Shown piece by piece: positions 1-5,072 of a stretch of 5,220 nt of DNA. The position numbers were made by a program, and so were the translations under genes. The stretch is from contig JAGPHL010000179.1 of assembly GCA_018055515.1 (NCBI GenBank), forward strand, positions 1 to 5,220. Reading direction: 5' to 3'. The notes under the pieces were generated by a model that saw only the letters and a list, made by a program, of their open reading frames with translations, did not search any database and had not been told where the DNA came from. Position 1 is the stretch's first letter. Each line of letters begins with the position of its first letter. This stretch comes from Anaerolineae bacterium. Its GTDB lineage: Bacteria > Chloroflexota > Anaerolineae > B4-G1 > SLSP01.

Positions 1-1
1 T

Positions 2-952
2 GGGCTGCGTGGCTGGCACACGGAGCCGCGCAGCGACCTCTACAGCCTCGGCGCGACGCTCTACCATGCCCTCACCGGCAAGGAACCGCCGTCGGCGTTG
101 GCGCGCTTCACGGACGGCGATACCCTGATCCCGCCGCACACGCTGGGACTGCGGGTACAATCGCGGACGGAGACGGCGCTCTTGCAAGCGATGGCGCTGG
201 ACCCCAATCGGCGTTTCCCCGACGTGCCGGCGATGCGCGCGGCGCTGGAGGGCGAGCCTCCCAAAACGGACGGGGGCGAGCGGGGGAGAGCGGAGAAGCT
301 GACCGCCGCGCCTCCCCTCCCTGCAAAACATTCCGCATCGTGGCGCGAGGAACTGGCGACGGCCCTGGCGATGGCGGTGCTGGGCGTGTGGCTCCTCCAA
401 TTCATGCTTTTCCGTTACTCTACGGATCTGCCGCAGATCCTTCGCCTGACCCTGGGAGCATTGGTGTTGGGCGGATTGGGCTGGTTCGTCGGCGATACGA
501 TTTTCCAGGCGCTGACGCTATCCGATGCTACCGTTGCTGCGACGGCGGCCTTGCCCTCGGGCGGGGGACGTCCTACCCAGCGCCTCGTGATTTCTACCCG
601 CAAGTTGATGCGGAAGCTCACCGCGGCGCAGCAGCTCGGCCTGCTGGCGGGATTGGTGGTCCTGGCGGCTGTAGCGGCCTGGGTGCTGGGGCCAGTCATC
701 GCGAAGGTGCCGTTCCTGTGGGCAAGTCTGCCTTCTTATGCGTTCGCGGCGCCGCTGGCATGGGCCGCGATGGGACGGAAGCCCTTGCGGGCCGGCGCGG
801 CGCATATTCTGGTGGTCTCCGTCGGCGGGGCGGCGCTGCGCGCGAGCACGAGAACCGGCGCGACGTTGCCGGAATTGTTAGGTGCCTCGACGGTGGGCGC
901 GGTGGTGATAGAATTCTTTGTGTGGCTCGTCTGGCGCAAGAGAGGGCCCTGA
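2..952 (+). CDS. Ser/Thr protein kinase, C-terminal part, with polytopic membrane tail (5' end outside window)
   Basis: The reading frame is open from base 2, so the gene begins upstream and its ATP site, HRD and DFG motifs cannot be seen. The first visible residues form kinase subdomain IX: RSDLYSLGATLYHALTG, with the structural Asp encoded at 35-37. They match the same region of both downstream kinases. Subdomains X-XI follow, ending in the NRRFPDVPAM segment typical of the end of bacterial Hanks kinases. After a short charged/Pro linker come about five or six hydrophobic segments, at roughly 353-412, 437-508, 635-700, 712-773, 794-846 (weak) and 887-937, and the protein ends in WRKRGP. The kinase lobe should be cytoplasmic. 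The multi-pass tail differs from the single-pass design of its neighbours and has no large extracellular domain. Its role (sensor, anchor or transporter-like) is unknown to me. The stop lies 38 bp before the next start. Catalytic competence cannot be judged from this fragment. Confidence 0.9.
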   Translation, partial: GLRGWHTEPRSDLYSLGATLYHALTGKEPPSALARFTDGDTLIPPHTLGLRVQSRTETALLQAMALDPNRRFPDVPAMRAALEGEPPKTDGGERGRAEKLTAAPPLPAKHSASWREELATALAMAVLGVWLLQFMLFRYSTDLPQILRLTLGALVLGGLGWFVGDTIFQALTLSDATVAATAALPSGGGRPTQRLVISTRKLMRKLTAAQQLGLLAGLVVLAAVAAWVLGPVIAKVPFLWASLPSYAFAAPLAWAAMGRKPLRAGAAHILVVSVGGAALRASTRTGATLPELLGASTVGAVVIEFFVWLVWRKRGP

Positions 953-962
953 TTTCAGGGCC
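945..962. other. Perfect inverted repeat overlapping the stop codon of the first kinase gene
   Basis: Bases 945-952 (GGCCCTGA) are the exact reverse complement of 955-962 (TCAGGGCC), separated by TT. As RNA this folds into a 7-bp GC-rich stem with an ATTT loop. The TGA stop at 950-952 lies in the left arm. No U tract follows (ATAGGGCGGG comes next), so it is not a standard intrinsic terminator. It could stabilise the upstream mRNA 3' end, attenuate transcription, or uncouple translation between the two kinase genes. The symmetry is certain; the function is inference. Confidence 0.6.
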
Positions 963-965
963 ATA

Positions 966-990
966 GGGCGGGAGCAGAGGGGGGGGCGGA
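966..990 (+). promoter_or_regulatory. G-rich ribosome-binding region of the second kinase gene
   Basis: The start codon at 991 is preceded by GGG (966-968), GGG (970-972), GAGG beginning at 977 and an unbroken run of eight G at 979-986. The purine-rich stretch supplies the Shine-Dalgarno pairing. It is unusual because the G runs also fit the pattern of a four-run G-quadruplex in the transcript, with the G8 run supplying two of the runs. That fold would compete with ribosome binding. The G8 run is also a potential slippage site, but it is non-coding, so slippage would change spacing and not frame. Confidence 0.5.
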
Positions 991-2940
991 ATGCTACAAC
1001 AGGGCCAGCTTTTGCAGGAGCGGTATCGCGTGATCGCGCTGTTGGGCCAGGGCGGCATGGGAGCGGTCTATCGCGCCTGGGACACGCGGCTCAATGTCGT
1101 CGTGGCGCTCAAGGAAATGCTCTCTCAGCCCGGCGCGGAGCCGGCTCTTTTGGCGCGCCTGCGTGAGCAATTTTATCAGGAGGCCACCATCCTGGCGCGG
1201 CTCAGCCATCCCCATTTGGTGCGCGTGACGGACTTTTTTCTTGAAGGAGCCAATGCATACCTGGTGATGGATTTTGTCCAGGGCGAAAGCCTGGAGGCCA
1301 TCATCAAGCGCGAAGGCGCCTTGTCCGAAACGCAGGTGCTGACGTGGGCGGAGCAGTTGCTGGATGCGTTGGAGTATTGTCACGAGCAGGGGATCATTCA
1401 CCGGGACATCAAGCCGCAGAATGTGATCATCCGCCCGGACAATCGGGCGGTATTGGTGGATTTCGGGTTGGTGAAGCTGTGGAACCCTACCGATCCCCGC
1501 ACGCAGACCATCATGCGCGGGTTGGGGACGCCGGAATACGCGCCGCCGGAGCAGTACGACACGCAGGCCGGTCACACCGATCCACGCAGCGACATCTACA
1601 GCCTCGGCGCGACGCTCTATCACGCGCTGACGGGACAGGCGCCGCCAACGGCGACCCAGCGGATTGCCCGGCGGGCGGCTTTCCAGCCTCCACGCTTGCT
1701 CAATCCGCAGATTTCTTCTACCACGGACGCCGCCATTTTACAGGCGTTGGAGTTGACGGTGGAGTACCGCTTTCCCTCGGCCGCGGCGATGGCCCAGGCG
1801 TTGCGTCAGCGTGCTCCCGCGGCGCGCCCGGCTCCCCTGTCGCAGCCTGGGGCGACGACGCCTTATCCTCAGCCCCCGGCTGCGACCCCGTCCGCTTATG
1901 GGCTGACCCAATACCCGCCGTCGCCAACCCCGGCCTATGGCTCAGGTGGATATCCTCCAACTTCGGGGGCCGGTCCGGCTCCCTATCCGCAGGCGGGCGG
2001 AAGATATGCCCCTTCCGGCCCTGTGCCTGCCGGCGCGCCGGCTCCCGTTGCGGCGGCGCGGCGAAAAACCGGCCTGTATGTGGGCCTCATCGCGGTGATC
2101 CTGTTGCTGATCGCGGGCCTCGGATTGGTCTATGCCGGGACAGAGGGGATAGGGCCGCTCGCGCAGTTCCTGGCCCCTGTGCCAGAACCCACCCGCACGC
2201 CGGAAATCCCCGTCATCGCCGAAGTGACGCCGGGGATGACGCCCTCCCCGCCGTCGCCGACTCCCACACCGCAGCGGCCCACCATCACCCCGCTGCCGAC
2301 ATTGACCCCGGCTCCGACTTCGACGCCGGCGCCTACGGTCACGCCTGCAGCTACCGCTACGTCTGCACCGGCGCCTACGGCGACGCCGCGTCCGGCGACG
2401 GCGACTGCAGTCCTGCCGACGGCTACCTCCGCGCCGGCTCGCCCTGGCGTGATTCTGGATTTCGACCGTGACGTGGATTGGCGGCGCGGCGACGAGCCTT
2501 ACGGCACGCTCACCCGTTCGGGGGACCAGGCGCGCTCTGGCTCATCTGGAAAATTGGAGTATGATTTCCCTGCGGTCGAACGTAACTACGTGGTTTTTCG
2601 CGCCAATCCCGTGCTGGCTCTGGAAGGGCAACCGACGGGGCTGACGGTCTGGGTCTACGGCGACGGATCGGGGCATTTCTTGAACGCCTGGATCAAGGAC
2701 AGTGCCGGCGAGGTGCGCCAGTACACGTTTGGGCGGGTGACGCATCAAGGCTGGCGGCAGATGACGGCTCGCTTCGACGACAGCGCCGGTTGGCCCAACG
2801 GTCCCATCAGCGGGACCGATAATGGCGCATTGGATTCTCCGGTGCAGTTCTACGCCCTGGTGTTGGATGGGGTTCCCGATGGCTCGGCGAGCCGGGGAGT
2901 CCTTTATCTGGATGAACTCAGTGTGTTTTACGGTGGATAG
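991..2940 (+). CDS. Receptor-type Ser/Thr protein kinase with carbohydrate-binding-like ectodomain
   Basis: This 649-residue protein transfers phosphate from ATP to Ser/Thr of unknown substrates in the cytoplasm, presumably in response to an external ligand. The kinase domain (about residues 12-272) is complete: glycine loop GQGGMGAV 19-26, K41 of VALK, alpha-C E64, HRD 137-139 with catalytic D139, K141 and N144, DFG 157-159, YAPPE 183-187 and D201 of subdomain IX. A Pro/Ala/Tyr/Gly-rich linker runs to about 356. RRK then precedes a single transmembrane helix at 361-382, indicating a cytoplasmic N-terminus. A Thr/Pro-rich outer stalk (about 417-485) carries a C-terminal module at 487-649. That module has features of beta-sandwich carbohydrate-binding-like domains: LTVWVYGDGSG at 551-561, an alternating strand around NAWIKD, a QGWRQMTARF strand, and a terminal LYLDELSV. 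Ligand identity is unknown. The start is supported by the purine-rich RBS and by the matching N-terminus of the next kinase (GQLLQ-RYR). The following kinase starts 42 bp after the stop, suggesting an operon. Confidence 0.95.
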   Translation: MLQQGQLLQERYRVIALLGQGGMGAVYRAWDTRLNVVVALKEMLSQPGAEPALLARLREQFYQEATILARLSHPHLVRVTDFFLEGANAYLVMDFVQGESLEAIIKREGALSETQVLTWAEQLLDALEYCHEQGIIHRDIKPQNVIIRPDNRAVLVDFGLVKLWNPTDPRTQTIMRGLGTPEYAPPEQYDTQAGHTDPRSDIYSLGATLYHALTGQAPPTATQRIARRAAFQPPRLLNPQISSTTDAAILQALELTVEYRFPSAAAMAQALRQRAPAARPAPLSQPGATTPYPQPPAATPSAYGLTQYPPSPTPAYGSGGYPPTSGAGPAPYPQAGGRYAPSGPVPAGAPAPVAAARRKTGLYVGLIAVILLLIAGLGLVYAGTEGIGPLAQFLAPVPEPTRTPEIPVIAEVTPGMTPSPPSPTPTPQRPTITPLPTLTPAPTSTPAPTVTPAATATSAPAPTATPRPATATAVLPTATSAPARPGVILDFDRDVDWRRGDEPYGTLTRSGDQARSGSSGKLEYDFPAVERNYVVFRANPVLALEGQPTGLTVWVYGDGSGHFLNAWIKDSAGEVRQYTFGRVTHQGWRQMTARFDDSAGWPNGPISGTDNGALDSPVQFYALVLDGVPDGSASRGVLYLDELSVFYGG

Positions 2941-2982
2941 ATATAAAAGACTTTTGATTCTAACCCTATCGGGAGGCTTGAT
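2941..2982 (+). promoter_or_regulatory. AT-rich intergenic spacer with strong ribosome-binding site
   Basis: This 42-bp gap holds GGGAGG at 2971-2976, six bases before the ATG at 2983, a near-ideal Shine-Dalgarno site that fixes the start of the third kinase. Its first part is strikingly AT-rich for this window and contains TATAAA at 2942-2947, which resembles a -10 box. I find no convincing -35 partner, so an internal promoter is only possible. A short AAAAG-A-CTTTT palindrome (2945-2955) is too weak to act as a terminator. Confidence 0.7.
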
Positions 2983-4857
2983 ATGGCGCTTGACGCTGGA
3001 CAATTGCTACAGGATCGCTATCGCATCGTGACCTTGCTTGGCGAGGGTGGCATGGGGGCCGTTTATCGCGCCTGGGACACGCGGCTGAACGTCGCCGTGG
3101 CACTCAAGGAGATGCGTCCCCAGCCGGGCCTCGATGCTGCGACGCTCGCCGGCTTGCGCGAACAGTTCCGCCAGGAAGCGACGATCCTGGCGCGCCTCAG
3201 CCATCCCAACCTGGTGCGGGTGACCGATTTCTTTGAGGAGGGCAGCAACTCCTATCTGGTGATGGATTTTGTCCTGGGGGAGAGCCTGGCGGACAAGTTG
3301 ACGCGGGAGGGGCCACAACCCGAAGCGCAGGTCATCGAATGGGGCAGGCAGCTGCTCGACGCGCTGGCCTATTGTCATGCGGAAGGCATTATTCATCGGG
3401 ACATCAAGCCCCAGAACGTGATCATTCATCCGAACGGCAAGGCCATGCTGGTAGATTTTGGGCTGGTCAAGCTGTGGAATCCCAATGATCCGCGCACGCA
3501 GACGATCATGCGCGGCATGGGCACGCCGGAATACGCTCCGCCGGAGCAATACGACACTCAGAGCAGCCATACGGATGCGCGGAGTGACCTCTACAGCCTG
3601 GGGGCGACGCTGTACCACGCGCTTACGGGGCAGGCGCCGCCGACCGCCACGCAGCGGATGGCGATGCCGGGCGCTTTCAAGTCGCCGCGGACGCTCAACG
3701 CGCGGATCTCGCCGGCCATGGAGGCCGTGATTTCGCAGGCGATGGAGCTGCAGCTGGATCGCCGCTTCCCCTCCGCCGCCGCGATGCTCGACGCGCTGGT
3801 GAGCCAACGGCCGGCGCCGGCCATGCCCTCGCCGATTCCGGCGGAGACGCCGTCCGCCTATCAGCCCTCCGCGCCGCCCTTGCCTTCTGCCGCGGCCTAC
3901 CCGCCGTTGCCCTCCGCCGGGCAAATGCCTCCTGCGCCTTCTGCCGCGGCCTACTCGCCATTGCCTTCCACGGTGCAAATGCCCTCGGCCACTCCCGCCG
4001 CGCCCTATTCGCCGTTGCCCTCCGCCGGGCAGATCCCGCCCGCGCCGCCGGCAGCGGCTTACCCGTCGTACCCCTCCGCCGGACAGATGCCGCCCGCTGC
4101 GGCAGAGTCTCCCAAAAAACGCCGGTCGCCATGGGTGTGGATCCTCGGCGGCCTGGGCGCGTTGATCCTGGGGGTGAGCCTCATCTGTGGGCTGGTGGTG
4201 TGGCTTGGCAACGGCAGCTTGTTTGGCGGGGGGACAGCGACCCCGACGGCGATCGTGGGTGTCCCGCCTACATCGCTGCCGGAGTTGGCGACGCCGACAT
4301 CACGGGCGGTCGTCCCGCCAACTTCTGGCCCGACGGCCGTCCCTGCTACCGGCAGTTTCCAGATCACGGTGGATAATTACAGCGGATATACCATTTGCTA
4401 TGTGCAGATCTCCTCGTCTGAAGCGGAAACCTGGGGCGAGGACTGGCTTGGCGGCAATGAGTACCTCTATTCCGATGACTCACGGGCTTTCGAGGTGCCG
4501 GCAGGAGCTTATGACGTGAGGGTGAGTGATTGTGACGAAATGGTGCTCGCTACTGCCTGGGGAGTGAGTGACGACTACACGCTCAAGGTAGGCGGCCCGG
4601 GCCTGGTTGCCCTGCGGGTGAAGAATGAGTCCAGTGTGGAGATCTGCTACGTTTACATCTCTGACGTCACCGCGGATTCCTGGGGTGAGGACTGGCTGGG
4701 AACGAGTGAGTCCATTGCCGCTCAAGGCGGACAGCGCATGTTCTTCCTCAATCCGGGGACGTATGATTTGTTGGCCCAGGATTGCGACGGTAACGACTTG
4801 GTTTCTGAGTTTCAGGTAGAGCTCCGGTCGGACAAGGATTGGACGATCTCGGACTGA
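2983..4857 (+). CDS. Receptor-type Ser/Thr protein kinase with duplicated WGEDWLG/Cys ectodomain
   Basis: This 624-residue protein is a paralogue of the preceding kinase. Its catalytic domain (about 13-273) has glycine loop GEGGMGAV 20-27, K42, alpha-C E65, HRD 138-140, K142, N145, DFG 158-160, APPE 185-188 and D202. All conserved positions are present, so it should be active. It aligns with the neighbour without gaps in this core; over the 86 residues from the catalytic Asp I count 11 differences. A cytoplasmic Pro/Ala-rich linker contains four 18-residue repeats (303-374). KKRR at 378-381 precedes one transmembrane helix (about 384-408), so the kinase is inside. A Gly/Thr/Pro-rich outer linker leads to two tandem modules at about 458-540 and 541-624. 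Each has V-x-N-x-S, ICYV-x-IS, WGEDWLG, a GxYD segment and DCD. Cysteines 472/517 and 555/601 are equivalently placed and may form disulfides outside the cell. I recognise a general likeness to small bacterial secreted beta domains with a WG-x-D-x-LG motif but assign no ligand. GGGAGG six bases upstream supports the start. Confidence 0.95.
   Translation: MALDAGQLLQDRYRIVTLLGEGGMGAVYRAWDTRLNVAVALKEMRPQPGLDAATLAGLREQFRQEATILARLSHPNLVRVTDFFEEGSNSYLVMDFVLGESLADKLTREGPQPEAQVIEWGRQLLDALAYCHAEGIIHRDIKPQNVIIHPNGKAMLVDFGLVKLWNPNDPRTQTIMRGMGTPEYAPPEQYDTQSSHTDARSDLYSLGATLYHALTGQAPPTATQRMAMPGAFKSPRTLNARISPAMEAVISQAMELQLDRRFPSAAAMLDALVSQRPAPAMPSPIPAETPSAYQPSAPPLPSAAAYPPLPSAGQMPPAPSAAAYSPLPSTVQMPSATPAAPYSPLPSAGQIPPAPPAAAYPSYPSAGQMPPAAAESPKKRRSPWVWILGGLGALILGVSLICGLVVWLGNGSLFGGGTATPTAIVGVPPTSLPELATPTSRAVVPPTSGPTAVPATGSFQITVDNYSGYTICYVQISSSEAETWGEDWLGGNEYLYSDDSRAFEVPAGAYDVRVSDCDEMVLATAWGVSDDYTLKVGGPGLVALRVKNESSVEICYVYISDVTADSWGEDWLGTSESIAAQGGQRMFFLNPGTYDLLAQDCDGNDLVSEFQVELRSDKDWTISD
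3889..4104 (+). repeat. Four in-frame 54-bp repeats encoding 18-residue Pro/Ala units
   Basis: Units lie at 3889-3942, 3943-3996, 3997-4050 and 4051-4104 within the third kinase gene (residues 303-374). The approximate consensus is AAAYSPLPSAGQMPPAPS. The four units keep exact 18-codon spacing but differ by substitutions, so the array is not freshly expanded. It lies just before the transmembrane helix and probably acts as a flexible cytoplasmic spacer. The regular Tyr and Ser positions could also be phosphorylated or bind partner domains, which is inference. Confidence 0.9.
4354..4854 (+). repeat. Tandem duplication of an ~83-residue extracellular module
   Basis: Copy 1 covers residues 458-540 (4354-4602) and copy 2 residues 541-624 (4603-4854). 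Both show ICYV-x-IS, then W exactly 12 residues after the Cys (W484 and W567) starting WGEDWLG, then an aromatic/Gly-rich segment with GxYD and a DCD motif. The Cys-to-Cys distance is 45 in copy 1 and 46 in copy 2. The level of divergence indicates an old internal duplication maintained by selection. Confidence 0.88.
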
Positions 4858-4878
4858 GCGCTGGTCCGGCGTCCTTGA

Positions 4879-4900
4879 CTGATCTCTATTTTCGAAGGAG
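4879..4900 (+). repeat. Leader/RBS direct repeat, copy 1
   Basis: These 22 bases match 5044-5065 with one mismatch (A at 4895 against C at 5060). The core is CTGATCTCTATTTTCG followed by the Shine-Dalgarno AGGAG. This copy is followed by an ATG at 4906, five bases after the AGGAG. Confidence 0.9.
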
Positions 4901-4905
4901 ACGCC

Positions 4906-4959
4906 ATGTGCTGGCGCACACTATCCAAGGATGAAAATGGCGGCCTGGGCGCAGCCTGA
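4906..4959 (+). CDS. Possible 17-residue micro-ORF behind a strong RBS, or gene remnant
   Basis: ATG at 4906, five bases after GAAGGAG, opens a frame that reads MCWRTLSKDENGGLGAA and stops with TGA at 4957-4959. Initiation signals are as good as those of the long genes here, and the leader is a near copy of that of the zinc-ribbon gene. The peptide has no membrane segment or known motif that I recognise. It may be a leader peptide, a small protein, or the surviving 5' end of a gene otherwise lost between the duplicated leaders. Coding status is unproven, since a frame this short arises easily by chance. Confidence 0.25.
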   Translation: MCWRTLSKDENGGLGAA

Positions 4960-4994
4960 AGTTTGCGTTACATTTGCCACACAAGTGATTTTTC

Positions 4995-5033
4995 TCGCTT
5001 TTTCGCTGATTCGCTTTTTCGCTGATTCGCTGA
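4995..5033 (+). repeat. 16-nt tandem direct repeat, two perfect units plus partial third
   Basis: TCGCTTTTTCGCTGAT occurs at 4995-5010 and again at 5011-5026, followed by a partial unit TCGCTGA at 5027-5033. The CGCTGA core recurs at 5004, 5020, 5028 and 5042, with a GGCTGA variant at 5035. The array ends at the second leader copy. Replication slippage explains it; a protein-binding role is only possible. Confidence 0.9.
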
Positions 5034-5043
5034 CGGCTGACCG

Positions 5044-5066
5044 CTGATCTCTATTTTCGCAGGAGG
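5044..5066 (+). promoter_or_regulatory. Leader/RBS direct repeat, copy 2: ribosome-binding site of the zinc-ribbon gene
   Basis: This is the second copy of the 22-nt leader segment (5044-5065). Here it ends in a perfect AGGAGG at 5061-5066, six bases before the ATG at 5073. The spacing and strength fix the start of the zinc-ribbon gene. Confidence 0.85.
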
Positions 5067-5072
5067 CATCCA

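Larger units (their letters stand above)
4858..5072 (+). other. 215-bp intergenic region with duplicated leader and tandem repeats
   Basis: This is the only sizeable gap in the window. It contains two copies of a leader/RBS segment (4879-4900, 5044-5065), a 17-codon open frame (4906-4959) and a T-rich tandem repeat (4995-5026). I find no clear stem followed by a U tract and no good -35/-10 pair, so whether transcription reads through from the kinases or restarts here is undecided. The lower GC of 4960-5030 contrasts with the flanking genes and fits a regulatory or decayed region. Confidence 0.7.

Noticed and set aside
340..966. 208-codon open frame on + strand
   Set aside because: It overlaps the first kinase in another frame, and its product is Gly/Arg-rich low-complexity without motifs. 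The kinase frame has clear homology, so this is a GC-driven shadow.
994..1623. 209-codon open frame on - strand
   Set aside because: It is antisense to the kinase domain of the second gene. A similar antisense frame in the third gene simply mirrors the paralogy of the sense strand.
2239..2448. Thr/Pro-rich stretch in kinase 2 considered as a frameshift or low-complexity artefact
   Set aside because: The frame is continuous from the kinase through the helix to the ectodomain, and such stalks are normal in surface proteins of this type.
1344..2471. 375-codon open frame on + strand
   Set aside because: It lies inside the second kinase gene in another frame, has no recognisable domain and its composition follows the GC-rich codon pattern of the true frame.
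3007..3978. 323-codon open frame on - strand
   Set aside because: It is antisense to the third kinase. The Arg/Gly/His-rich product reflects reverse reading of conserved kinase codons, with no RBS logic or domain.
4931..4993. Intrinsic terminator before the T5 run at 4989-4993
   Set aside because: No continuous GC-rich stem lies immediately upstream; the best pairing (GGC...GCC around 4940-4956) is short, interrupted and too far from the T run.
4875..5057. Promoter candidates: TTGACT at 4875-4880, and CTGACG at 5030 with TATTTT at 5052
   Set aside because: The first has no -10 box at proper distance. The second would start transcription inside or just before the Shine-Dalgarno, which does not fit translation from 5073.
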